The notes under the pieces were generated by a model. The model searched no databases. It worked only from the letters and a program-made list of their open reading frames with translations, and was not told the DNA's origin. A stretch of DNA of 64,000 nt. Origin: Dactylorhiza incarnata. Its lineage: Eukaryota > Streptophyta > Magnoliopsida > Asparagales > Orchidaceae. Shown here one piece after another: positions 53,665-64,000 of this stretch (positions are counted from its first letter, which is position 1; every line of letters starts with the position of its first letter). The position numbers and the translations under genes are program-made. The stretch covers positions 2,279,001-2,343,000 of the forward strand of contig JAWHQI010000257.1 of the NCBI GenBank assembly GCA_033032865.1, in the 5' to 3' direction.

Positions 53665-56600
53665 ATGAAAGTGAGGGATCTTAGAATTGAGATGCTTACA
53701 TCGACTAACTTCAAGAAGTGGAAGTCGTGTATGCAAAGCTATCTTCTAGGTGAGGACCTCTGGGAGGTAGTTGGAGGAGATCAGATGCAGGAAGTTGTCC
53801 CGGAAGGGGATAATGGGGCTGAGGTGAGAACTTGGAGGAGGACGAATGCGAAGACAGAGTTCACTCTGAAGAGAGCAATTTCACCTTATCTGTTTGATCA
53901 CATTCTGGGATGTGGATCGGCTGCGGAGATCTGGAGAGCCCTGGATGGGCTGTTTAACAAGAAGAATATAGCAAGGTTACAGTTCTTGGAGAATGAGCTG
54001 GCAAGGTCGGCTCAGGGTGATCTTTCTATCTCCACTTTCTTTCTGAAGATGAAGAACTTATGCGCTGAAATCTCAGCATTGGATCCTGATGAGCCTATCT
54101 CTGAGGCGAAGCTGAAGAGGCACATCATCCGCGGCTTGCGGAAGGAATATGTTGCCTTTGTGACGTCGGTGCAGGGGTGGGCAAATCAGCCGTCTCTGTT
54201 GGAGCTGGAGAACTTGCTTGCATCGCAAGAGAGTTTGGCAAGGCAGATGGCGGGGGTGTCGGTGGCTGGGGGAGATGGCGAAGTGCTCTTCTCAGGGAAG
54301 AAGAAGAAATGGGATAAGAAGAAGAAGACCGCTGGAGGAGGCTATGGGCCTTCAACTTCTGGGCAGCAGGAAAGGGGGTATGCTCCCAAGGCTGACGGGA
54401 AGAAGAAAGGTGAAGGTCCGAAGTGCTTCAAGTGTGACAAGTATGGCCACATCAGGAAGGATTGCAAGGTGGTCACCTAAGCTGGGCATGCTGCTGAGAA
54501 GGAGGAAGCTGAGGCCAGGCACTTTGAAGGAGGTTGGGGAGGAGCCTTCTCGGCTTCTGTTGGAGCTTCCGCTCCTATCAACTATCTGGAGGAATGGATC
54601 GTGGACTCGGGGTGTGGTCATCACCTCACCGGAGACGAGACCAAGCTTTCTTCTGCACAGCCCTATACAGGTAACAATGCAATCATTACTGCTGATAATA
54701 TTGTGCATCCAGTAGAAAAGGTGGGGGTTGTTTCCTTGGGCAGTGATAGAGAGCCACTTACTTTGAAGAGTGTCTATCACGTGTCAGGTATGAGGAAAAA
54801 CCTTTTCTCCGTGACCAACGATGTAGACGCTGGGTATCACGTTCTGTTCGGCCCAACAGAAGTGAAGTTTTTACGCAATTTTGAGGCTGTAAAGGCCGAG
54901 GTCGTCCATGTCGGGAGACGGGAAAAGGACTTGTTCGTTTTATCGACAAGTTCCTACGTCGACAAGATGAAGATGAATGATGGTGCCGTTATATGGCATG
55001 AGAGGTTGGGGCACGTAGGGATGGACAAGCTGAAAGCTATGGCGGCGAGAGGTCTGGTTAAGGGCCTGCCAAGTCTATCTTCCTACGGTGAAGGTCATGT
55101 TTGCGCGGGATGTCAGTTTGGCAAGTCTCATCGACTACCATTTAACAAGTCGCAGACAAGGAGTAGTGTGCCGTTGGAGTGCATCCATGGTGACTTAATG
55201 GGACCAACTGCTACCCCAAGCCTCGGAGGCAGCAGATATATGCTGGTGTTGATCGATGATTACACCAGATATGTCTGGGTATTTTTCCTGAAGGAGAAGG
55301 CGGAGGCGTTTGCCAAATTTGTGGAGTTCAAGGAGCTCGTGGAGGGTCGGCTAGGACTGCGGGTGAAGAAGTTGAGGACTGACAACGGAGGAGAGTTCAC
55401 CTCCAGTGAGTTCTCTACCTTTTGCAAGAAGGCAGGCATCCGGAGAGAGCTCACTTGTGCACATACTCCACATCAGAACGGAGTTGCAGAACGGAAGATC
55501 CGTCATCTGACGGAGACCTGCAAGTGTTGGCTGCATGCCAAGAGTATCCCAAAGTCCTTCTGGGCGGAGGGAATGTCTTGTGCTGCCTACGTCATCAACA
55601 GGATACCTTTGAGTCCCATCAACATGTTGACTCCGCATGAGATGATGTTCAAGGAGAAGCCAAGCGTGGCACACCATAGGGTGTTTGGATCCACCTGCTA
55701 CGTGCATGTTCCAGATGCTCTTCGGACGAAGCTAGATGCGAAAGCAAGGAAGCTAGTCTTCGTGGGATACGATGAACGGAAGAAAAGATGGAAGTGCATG
55801 GACCCAGAGACGCGGAGGTTTGTGGTATCTCGCGACGTCGTGTTCGATGAGGTGACATCTTACAATGGGTCTTCTGATGTGGAGCTACCAGAGAGCAGGG
55901 TGGAGGTGCCAGAGAAAGCTGTGAAGGATCTTCAGGTGGAGCTACCTGTGTCACCAGGTGGTCCATCTCCTTCTAGTTCCGAGACGGGGGCTTCTGGTTC
56001 AGGGAGCACGGGGAGCGATGCTCCTAGCACGTCTGGAAGAGGAGCTAGGGAAGAAGCAGCTGGAGATAATGCGGTTCAGGGGAAGGAGCTGAGGAGGTCG
56101 AAGCGAGCGATCGTTGCCCCTGATCGCTATACAGGATGAAACGCAGTGAGCTTCGTCTCATGTTTCTTTGATGGTCCCTTGGATGAGAGGGAGCCGTCGA
56201 GCTTTGAGAAGGCCAGAGGCGTGAAGGAGTGGGACATTGCTATGCAAGAAGAGATGGCAGCTCTTGAGAAGAATGAGACCTGGTCTCTTGTGCCCAAGCC
56301 CAAGGGCACCACTCCTGTGACATGCAAGTGGGTTTACAAGCTCAAGAAAAAAGCTGACGGCATCATCGAGCGGTACAAGGCTCGTCTTGTAGCTCGGGGG
56401 TTCTCGCAGCAATACGGTGAAGACTACGAGGAGACATTCAGTCCGGTGGCTAAAATGACTTCAGTTCGTTTCATCATTGCCTTGGTGGCGTTCAATGGAT
56501 GGGAGATTTGGCAGCTTGACGTTAAAAACGCTTTCTTGTACGGCGAGATTGACAAGGATATCTTCATGGTCCAGCCACCAGGTTTTGTGTCTGAAGATTT

Positions 56601-57737
56601 TCCGGAGCATGTCTGCAAGTTGAAGAAGGCCCTGTATGGGTTGAAGCAAGCGCCGAGGGCGTGGTACAGGAAGATTGCAGAATATCTCATATTCTGTGGA
56701 TTTGGTGCTTCTGACTCAGACTCAAGCTTGTTCGTCAAGAAGAGCGGGGAGCTTCAAGTCATCGTGCTGCTATACGTCGACGATATGATCGTGACGGGGA
56801 ACTCGAAGGAGGAGGTAGCGCAGCTTCGAGCTGAGCTGTCTATCAGGTTCGAGATGAAGGACTTAGGTGAGCTTCGCCATTTCCTTGGACTCGAGGTGCA
56901 GAAGAAGGAAGGTGGAGTGCTGGTGACCCAAGCCGGATATGCGGAGCGGATCGTGGAGCGATTCGGCATGAAGGAAGGGAAGTGCACTTCCACACCTCTG
57001 GAGAAGGCTATGAAGCTTCAGAAGGATGAGGGGAGGATTATGCAAGATCCGTTGGTGTTCCGAGCTCTGGTTGAGAGCTTGTTCTATCTGACGATCACGA
57101 GGCCGGACATTGCATATGCAGTTGGCAGAGTGAGTCGATATATGGCGGAGCCACGGGTACCTCATCTGCTAGCGGCTAAGAATATTTTGAAGTATGTCAA
57201 GGCGACCTCTGACATGGGTCTCCTATACAGGAGGGATGCGGGCTTCGAGGTGCACGGGTACATGGATGCTGACTACGGAGGAGATTCAGATGATCGAAAG
57301 TCGACGTCTGGATTCGTCTTCATGGCGGGCCCCACAGCTATATCATGGTGCAGCAAGAAGCAGGATTTCGTATCGGTCTCCACCACGGAAGCGGAATACA
57401 AGGTTTCGGCCTTGGCAGCTCAGGAAGCCATCTGGCTTAGGAGGTTGGTGGGAGACGTCCACAAGGAGGTTCGGGAGCCGACTCCGCTTCGCGGTGACAA
57501 CGAGAGTGCTCTCAAACTGGTTACCAATCCAGTTTGTCACGCAAGGACCAAGCATATCGAGATCGAGCATCACTTCATAGGGAGAAGGTGCTGGAGGGAT
57601 CTCTTTCGGTCGAGCATGTGCGGAGTGCGGGCAATGTAGCGGACATCTTCACAAAGGCGCTGGCGAAGGGGCCGTTCACACGGCTAAGGAGCCTACTGGG
57701 GCTAGTTTCAACTTCCCACTTCAAGGGGGAGTGTTGA
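53665..57737 (+). pseudogene. Copia B gag-pol, two stops and one frameshift
   Basis: Same domains as copia A and very similar throughout: gag, CFKCDKYGHIRKDC knuckle, MDSGCGHHLTGDE protease, integrase with RTDNGG and NGVAERK, RT with YVDD and RNase H with YMDADYGG. Breaks: TAA at 54478-54480 where copia A has CAA (VVT then AGH); TGA at 56137-56139 where copia A has GGA; and loss of one C in CATACGGGAG at about 57579, after which the last ~55 codons continue in another frame and end at 57737. The copia A start region has no counterpart upstream of the ATG at 53665, so its N-terminus is shorter. The element could only move with help from copia A or another source. Confidence 0.93.
57723..57731 (+). 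other. Polypurine tract of copia B
   Basis: AAGGGGGAG sits immediately before the 3' LTR. Confidence 0.92.
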
Positions 57738-59001
57738 AATTGTTGAAGTGGAAGTTGAGGACTTTTGGACCTGGGCGGTCTGGGAGGAGGTCGGGCGGTC
57801 TGGCGTGACCGCACGACTTGGCAGTCTGCCTCTGCGGTCTGGCTTGTCTAAGCCTAGTTGCGGTCTCCTGGCTTGATCGCTGGTATGGGTCCAAGGCGGC
57901 TGAAGGTGAAGGTCGCGCGGTCTGTCTCTGACCGCGTGGCGGGTTGTTCGTCTTCAAGGGCGCACGGTCTGTGCGTGACCGTGTGGCGGGTTGTCTTCAA
58001 GGCTGTGGCGGTCTGGTGTGACCGCACAGCTTGTTCCAGTTCTCTTCAGAATGCGGTCTGGTGACTGACCGGGCTTTCTGGTGTATTCGCGGACTAATGG
58101 TCTTAGTCGCGCGGTCTCAGTTCGCGGTCTCAGGAGGAGACTGGTATGCGAGCTGGTCGCTGTTCGCGGTCTCAGAAGGAGACCGGCATGCGGACAGGAG
58201 TTCGCGGGTTGATGGCGAACTGGCTGTGTTCGCGGTCTCGGGCGAACATAGGAGGTGAACAGCTTCGGGCGGTCTGGCGATCTCCTTTGGAGTCGTGATC
58301 TACTGTGAGAATGGCGGTCTCTCATGGTTGATGTTGAAGCTGGCGAGTTCACCAAAATGAAGCAGTAGTTCTGTTGCTGATCGCGCGGTGTGACCGGTCA
58401 GGTCGCGCGGTCTGGAGGGTGGTGATCCTATCTCATAGGGTGGTGACTGGATCAGGTCTCACGCCTATAAATAGGACCCATCAGCAGCAATAATTAAGAC
58501 ACACCAAGTGTAAGCTGAGTTCGCTTCTTTCCTGCGGTCTGTATTTGTGTGACCGGACGGTCTTCTGATTGAATTCTTCTTGTGCAGCTTCTGCGGATAG
58601 TGCAGGCAGCAGCGATCACCTCTTCCTCTGAAAGCGTTCGGGCGGTCTGCGACTTGGAGTTGTGGTGCTGGAGTTCGGGAGAATCAGGAGTTCGGAAAGG
58701 AAGGGTGCGGTCTGATCAGCGGGTTGGTGTTGTTCTGAGATTGACAGCGGGTTGCGGTCTGGCGGGTTGCTGAGGTCGCAAGGGAGACCGCGCAGTCTCA
58801 AGTTGTCTTCAACATTGTATCTTTTCCTTTGGTGTTTGTACTGGCGAAATCATGTCTCGCCAAGTATGCATTGCCTTGTAATTTGAAGTTGCTATCAATA
58901 AAGATCACTTGTTTGTCACCATTTGCTTCTGGTTGTTTGGCTTGTGAACTCTAAGTTGACTAACTCCTGCTCGCTTCATAAAGATTCGAAAAACTTTCAC
59001 A
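57732..59001 (+). repeat. Copia B 3' LTR
   Basis: About 1270 bp, from TGTTGAAATT to CTTTCACA, with several differences from the 5' copy (for example ACTTTCACA versus AATTTCACA at the end). Confidence 0.93.
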
Positions 59002-60161
59002 GTTTTCATGCCAAATATACATGTATGACAGTGATATTTTTGTCCAAACTCACCGAAGTAAAACCGCGACACCAAAAGGAGCATAAATACAGTCTTGTTT
59101 CGGGTTGTTTGACGCTCTGGTAGATCGGTCGAATTGAACCACCTTAGCTCGAGAGATAGCCGAGCGCGCAAACAGTCAATGAGAGAACTTGTGGACGACA
59201 CGAAAACGTTTTTAACGTGGAAACCTCGGAAAGGGTAAAAAACCACGTGTTCAGAGTTGTGCCAGTCAAATTCAACTATATGTAGGTTTCTTACAAGTAA
59301 AACTGATAACTCAAGGGCGACACGCCGCCACTCGTTACAATGATAATGAATATAAATCTCTGAGGGTGACATACCACTTCTCAGAAAACTAAGTACTTTT
59401 CCATGAGAATGAGAGTGAGATGCTCTGGTCGCCTTTCAGAGCACAGATGATCTTCTAGTCCCTTAGGAAGAATGTCTTTGAAAACGAAGGAGATCTTCAA
59501 AGGCTCGAACGAGATCTTCGAATACTTGAAGGAGATCTTCGAAGACTTGGAGGAAATCTTCAAGTGTCGAAGGAGAACTCTGAGGGATCTTCAACGGAGC
59601 TCTCTCAGGTCTAGACGACAAGGTTCCTTGAAATGAAGGCCCTTGGCTCCTTTATAGCCTTGGGCCGAGGTAGCCCGATAATTTTGCCGTTGTAAACACT
59701 GTAACCACCTGACGAACGAATCATGCTTGCCGATTTGAAGCACACGAATCACCATTTTTTGGATATTCCTGTCTTATTCCCCGGGCAGTTCAGTCAGTTC
59801 GGGCAATTCTGACAGCTTCATTGATGGCGTTGAGCGCAGTGAACAAGACATGCAATCTAGGAAATTCAGAAAGGTTAACTGCCGCGCGCGTCGTGAACGC
59901 GAAAGCGGTCTGAGCGCACAATGAATGCGGAAGCGCTCTGAGCGTGCGATGAACGAGAAAGCTCTTGGCTCGCTTTGCGGGCGAAAAGTCGAGAATACGG
60001 TCGTGCGCTACAAGCGAGGGCGTGCTTGCAAGAGGGAGGGCGCGCCTCCCAGAGACCGCGCCCCCAAGATGGGAAGGCGCACCCTCCTGAAAAGGAGGGT
60101 GTTGGGGCTCTGCCCCACCCCCCACCCCCAAGGGGGTACGGCGCTGGCCGTGCCCCACTAC

Positions 60162-60192
<31 letters not shown>

Positions 60193-60509
60193 TTGACAAC
60201 GCCCCACTATGCAGGTTGCGGCTTTGGCCGCGCCCCACTATGCAGGGGCGGCTTTGGCCACGCTCCGAAGCGGGGTGCAGGTCGCACCCCCTTAGTGGGG
60301 TGCGGCTACGTGACTTCGGCTGCACCTGGTGATGGCAGGGTGCGGCCTCGATGCTGCCTACGCGGGTGACGTCGCGTGATAGCTGCGGCAATTTTCTCCC
60401 CACTCCCATGGTCATGGGCTTAGCATGACTCCACTACCTCAACCCTTATGGTGGAGCTATGACTAAACGCACCCCCCCGAGACTTGTGTAAATTTATGGG
60501 TGCATATCA
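59002..60509 (-). mobile_element. LTR-like sequence, minus orientation, borders uncertain
   Basis: The minus strand has GGCTATAAAGG near 59655, and a candidate LTR start TGATATGCACCC at 60509 preceded by TTTGGGGGGCAAA, a possible polypurine tract. The left border is not found. An ACGTTTTTAACGTGGAAACC phrase near 59212 resembles known plant LTR-like repeats. If the reading is right, this is the 3' LTR of the element that carries the gene at 61179-62803. Confidence 0.35.
60162..60190 (+). repeat. 29-nt poly-G tract
   Basis: An unbroken run of 29 G. It is followed by copies of GCGGCTTTGGCC and GCCCCACTATGCAGG. The minus strand is poly-C. Long G runs are prone to sequencing and assembly error, so the length is uncertain. 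Confidence 0.9.
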
Positions 60510-61178
60510 TTTGCCCCCCAAACCTTAACAGTCCACATTGTTGCTTGAAGGAGTTTGGAGGTTTCATCATCTTCTTCGCGGTGACTTGGAATTTTGTGTG
60601 TGTTGGGCGAGCTACACCATGTCGGAGGTAGGCATTTCTCCAATCCATGTGAGAAAAAGAGGAAAGAGAGGGAGAGAGTTCGGCTGAGGCGCTCGACCAG
60701 GATGCGCGCGGCCGACGGTTGGCCGAGGATGTTGACTGGGGTGCGTGCGCGGCCGGCATGCGACCGTCACCTGGCCGTCGCGCAGGCTACGCGGGCGCGG
60801 CTGGCCGGCGCTCGGCCGACACGTGAGCGGCCCGTGCGCGACCGATGCCCAACCGGCGCTTGACCGGCGTGCGACTGGTGCCTAGCCAGCGTGTAGGTTG
60901 CGCGTGTGCGGACGGTGCTCGGCTGGCAGGCGGGCTGCTCGCGCGCAGACGGTGCCCGACCGACGCTCGGTCGATGCGCGGGCTGTGCGAGTGGCCGATG
61001 CTTGGTCGACGTACCCGGCCGATTGCGCACGGTCGGGTGCTAGTTGACGTAGTTTGTCTTAAGCGTACGAGTTGGGCTCTTCGTTCTCTGGGGTGCACGT
61101 GTTTGCTATTAAATTCCAGTAATGTGTCGTGTGGCTTTTGCTTGGTGCGCCTACTAAAACATTTTTTTTATTTTTCAG
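60510..61178. other. GC-rich sequence upstream of the antisense-type gene
   Basis: 60700-61030 is made of imperfect GCGCGGCCGG and CGACCG words. Short ORFs here are compositional. The end (61150-61178) is a T-rich tract with TTTTTCAG, a splice acceptor for the next feature. Confidence 0.5.
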
Positions 61179-62803
61179 GCTTCAAATCGGAGAAGCCAAT
61201 CGAGGTTGATGCGACTGCTCTCGACCCTTAATAGTCCGTGGATTGATATGTGGGAGAAGCGTTTGGGGTTGCCTTCTAGCATTGAGGTGAAGATTTCCCG
61301 GGAGGACGAGCGTGCTTAGATCCCTCCGACCGACTTCATAACTGTTTCGTAGAGTTGTTTGAAGTCTGGTTTCCGCTTTCCTCCTTCGGAGGAGGCTATC
61401 GAGGTGTTCCGATTTTGCAAAGTGTCAATTTACCAGTTTACCCCTGATGGAATGACGAGGATTATGGGGATGATAGTGCTCTTCCGAGAGCATGGCGCGC
61501 GATTTACCTTGTAGATTTTCAAGGACTGGCGTGAGTTCTTTACTGATCCAGGTGGTCACATTGAGGTCTGCAACAACAAGAGATGGTTCTTCTTCGGAGA
61601 TAAGAATGATTACCGCCACGGGAATACCCTTTATGGGTACGTTCGGAACCATTGGGAGTTGTCCAAGCTTTGGAGGAATATTTTTGGCTGCTGCTGTCAG
61701 CAGACGGGTCGGGAGAATGACTTTTTGCCCTTTTCTGGCTTTCCGGATCGAGATGGGTTGGAGAAAGCCTTATATTGCTTTGCTAGTTGTGTGGAGGAGA
61801 GTAGGTTACTCTCGGGAGGGCTCTCCTAGGATGTCGAGCGTGCGGCTGCTGTTCCTTTGGTCCGTGGCAAGAAGAGGAAGATTGTTTTTAAGAACGGGAG
61901 CGCTGATTTGAGGTCTGTTTCTCTTGCACCGAGGCGCCATGATCACGAGGCCAGTCCTAGCAACCGCGGGGTGGAAGTGATTCCGGCTGATCCTGAGATT
62001 GAGATCCTGGCATCTCCTGTTGTCAGTCAGGTCTTGCAGGAGGATTTGTAGCTGCTTCCCCCTTTGACGACGGCGAGGCGAGTTTAATTTCTTCTTCTCT
62101 TCAGGCGATGACTTCCGCGGTAAGTGCGACTGACTTTACTCTGGTTGTTGCTTTCCCATTCTCATTAGCGTTTATATATTCTAATCGTTCATTTTCTTTG
62201 CAAACCTGCGTTTTGAACAACGTTGCACACACATGGAATGATTGTTATGTGGGCCTTAAGGACGGCTACTTCGTCCTTCAGGAGGAGCTGAGCGCAACGA
62301 AGAGCGCTTTATCTGATTCCAAGAAGAAGAGGGACCGTGACTCCGCCCGCATCCGACAGCTGGAGTCAGACGTTTCTTCAACCCGAGCAGAGGTTGAGAA
62401 GCTGCGAGAGGAATGTGGAGGCAATAAGGCGCTTGCTCAGGATGCCCTTCGCCAGTTATCGGAGGCGCAAGGTGAGATATTCCGCCTGGAGAGAGAGCTG
62501 GGCTTCTTGAGGAGCGAAGTGGACATGTTGTCATCCGCAGAGCAGAGCGTTGATGAGATCAAGACTACGGGGGTTGCCGAGTATAAGGATTCCCTGGATT
62601 TCGTGGAGGAGTAGTTCTAGATCTTGGAGAAGCTTCGTGTTGATATCATGACCAAAGAGGTGGAGCCTTTGCTAGAGGATGAGTGTGAGGTCGCCTTTCA
62701 GAGGGGCGTCCAGAAGACTCTTCGTATGATGGAGTGGAAATTTGGGTGCGATATTGCTGGACTTGGAGCTAGGGACCTCTCGGAGGATCTAGGATCATCC
62801 TAA
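61179..62803 (+). pseudogene. Second Tat-type antisense gene, gypsy-type transposase-like, with TAG codons
   Basis: From the acceptor TTTTTCAG the frame runs LLSTLNSPWIDMWEKRLGLP, then SGFRFPPSEEAIEVFRF and MGMIVLFREHGARFTL, matching the putative gypsy-type transposase family like the gene at 3416-5325. In-frame TAG codons stand at 61317, 61350, 61512 and 61827, and the frame closes at TAG 62049. A short exon (GCGATGACTTCCGCG, 62105-62119) with a GTAAGT donor follows. Then comes a coiled-coil exon from about 62215 in another frame (RIRQLESDVSSTRAEVEKLR), with TAG at 62612 and 62618 before a TAA end at 62801-62803. Apart from TAG, no other stop interrupts either frame. Plus orientation implies a host element on the minus strand. 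Confidence 0.7.
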
Positions 62804-63038
62804 TGCAGGCAAGAATTGATCTTTGTATTGGTTGTATTTACTATTTATGTCTTGTTCTTTTCTTTTCCGGTTTTGTAGTCTCGTTCCGTTATGTACAACG
62901 TTGTAGTGATGTCATTGTACCTTGTAACTCTATTATTTTATGTAGCATTTGTTCTTCCCTGTACTTGATAACTCATTGTTTTAGCCATTTTCCTTGTGGT
63001 GGTCGGGGGGACTGACTTCAAAGTTGATGGTGAAGAGT
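62804..63038. other. Downstream sequence of the antisense-type gene
   Basis: T-rich, likely a 3' untranslated region. There are no tandem arrays here, unlike the left Tat-like element, because the CACTA terminus at 63039 cuts in. Confidence 0.4.
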
Positions 63039-63270
63039 CACTACACCATATCATGCATTTGGTAACGCTTAATTTGTAGCGGTTTAGTGCACGCTACCAA
63101 AGTTATTTATGGTAGCGTTTTTAAGCGCAACTGTAAATAAATAAACGCTACTACTACATATCATCCCGTAATTTCAAAGCTCGCAAGTAATTGGTGGCAG
63201 AAGAGGCGCTCTCCCGCATTACTTTCACGCTCTGGCTTATTTTGTAACGCCTCAATTTATTTAAAATTGG
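63039..63270 (+). mobile_element. CACTA (EnSpm) terminus, fragment
   Basis: CACTACACCATATCATGCATTTGG begins at 63039, followed by subterminal words TAGCGGTTTAGTGCACGC and GGTAGCGTTTTTAAGCGC in both orientations, typical of CACTA ends. The preceding AGT could be the 3-bp TSD. No matching TAGTG end was found, so only one end is present or the rest lies outside. Confidence 0.6.
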
Positions 63271-63346
63271 TTTTGAGGTGCGAATAGAGGTTATGGGGTG
63301 CGAATACAGGTTCTGGTCTGCAGTTAGTGCTTTGCTAGGTTTAAAA

Positions 63347-63647
63347 TAAGGGCAATGTTATACGCAGTCCTATTCGTGTTGAACATTTTTCCTAAAAATG
63401 CACGCACAAGACGTATTGTCGCTCTGATTGAAACATGAGCGTATTTTTTGTAAATACGTCTTGCACATGCATTTTTAGGAAAAGTGTTCAACACGAAAGT
63501 TGTAGATCTCGACGATATCTACAACTTTCGTGTTGAACACTTTTTCTAAAAATGCATGTACATAGCGTATTTTCAAAAAACACTTAAAAATTCATAGGAA
63601 TTGGACTGCGAATAGCGAGAATAGGACTGCGTATAACATTGCCCTAA
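63347..63647. mobile_element. 295-bp MITE, 26-bp perfect TIRs, TAA TSD
   Basis: 63350-63644 has ends starting GGGCAATGTTATACGCAGTC on both strands, perfect over 26 bp, flanked by TAA (63347-63349 and 63645-63647). Inside, GAAAGTTGTAGAT/ATCTACAACTTTC and GTGTTGAACAC words form further stems, so the whole element can fold back. PIF/Harbinger (Tourist-like). Confidence 0.93.
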
Positions 63648-63654
63648 AATAAAA

Positions 63655-64000
63655 CCTAAAACCCCAACCCTCCCTCTCCCCGATCTCCCTCCCTCTCAGA
63701 TCGCGTAAAACGGCCGCAACCCTCCCTCTCCCTCTCGTCGCACAGAGCAGCCCCCCCCCCCGATCCCTCTCCTCCCTCTCTCCCGTCGCCTCTCCCTCTC
63801 CCGTCGCCTCTCCCTCTCCCGTCGCCTCTCCCTCTCCCATCGCCCCTCCTCCCCGTCGGCCTGGAGCAGGGAAAACGCCGCCGAGCCCTCTCCTCCCTCC
63901 TCCCCTTTCTCTTCCAGTCTCCAACAAGAAGAGAGCAGCCGTGAGAAGCCCTCTCATCCGCCCGCAACCATCGTCGCCCACCCGAAGCAGCGTCGACTTT
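63655..64000. repeat. CT-rich block with an 18-bp repeat
   Basis: The plus strand is CCCTCT-rich. At about 63783-63850 CCGTCGCCTCTCCCTCTC repeats about four times with a changed last copy. A minus-strand ORF here is compositional. It may be a 5' untranslated region of a gene beyond the window, but nothing confirms it. Confidence 0.7.

Larger units (their letters stand above)
52303..59001 (+). mobile_element. Copia B: second copy of the copia A family, disabled
   Basis: A 6699-bp element in plus orientation, thus inverted relative to copia A, with LTRs of about 1274 and 1270 bp. Flanks are GTTGT on the left and GTTTT on the right, a TSD with one mismatch or none by chance. The PBS and polypurine tract match copia A. 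The polyprotein is broken in three places. Confidence 0.94.

Noticed and set aside
59790..60430. ORFs around the poly-G tract with Pro or Gly runs
   Set aside because: Driven by the homopolymer and GC-rich repeats; no motif.
63592..63981. 129-aa Gly/Glu-rich minus-strand ORF
   Set aside because: Translation of the CT-rich 18-bp repeat.

Overview
The window is nuclear DNA of a flowering plant. The evidence is a pentatricopeptide-repeat (PPR) gene exon with a plant-type splice acceptor, several plant retrotransposon lineages primed by initiator-Met tRNA, PIF/Harbinger and hAT elements, an RTE-type LINE tail and a CACTA terminus. No gene or repeat fixes the species, so I leave it at angiosperm. 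Nearly everything is transposable element, much of it nested. The only host gene I can support is the 3' exon of an ABO5-like mitochondrial PPR gene at 21562-22767.

Layout. 1-8427: 3' part of a Ty3/gypsy element that I read as Tat lineage. It has a ~95-bp tandem array, a ~38-bp tandem array, two multi-exon genes on the antisense strand each with its own TATA box, a hAT MITE inside one of them, and an LTR. 10020-15284: complete but dead chromovirus with matching LTRs and TSD. 16005-16805: TIR element with TAA TSD. 17500-21396: decayed PIF/Harbinger element with TTA TSD. 21562-22767: PPR exon. 23505-27417: RTE LINE tail split by an almost complete PIF/Harbinger element (23949-27272) that carries a Myb-like plus DDE reading frame and an 830-bp CA-rich block. 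27850-29543: unclassified element with short repeats. 29814-30442: GCGC-rich foldback element. 30500-36260: three-level nest, an antisense chromovirus remnant broken by a short-LTR copia remnant, itself broken by a 220-bp MITE.

36541-43125: complete Ty1/copia element on the minus strand with an unbroken 1371-aa polyprotein, two 1207-bp LTRs and a CATCT TSD; it looks potentially autonomous. 43131-52302: AT-rich spacer with MITEs, a solo LTR (ACGAC TSD) related to the LTR at 7723-8427, and GC-rich minisatellites. 52303-59001: second copy of the same copia family in the opposite orientation, with two stops and one frameshift. 59002-62803: LTR-like DNA with a 29-nt poly-G tract, then a second antisense-type Tat gene that keeps its frame except for in-frame TAG codons. 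63039 onward: CACTA terminus, a 295-bp MITE with near-perfect TIRs, and a CT-rich repeat block.

The parts do not form one host pathway. They record successive insertions, several of which can be proven because removing the insert plus one TSD copy restores the reading frame of the host element. The least ordinary biology is the antisense, promoter-bearing gene pair of the Tat element and the strong excess of TAG among premature stops in two elements.
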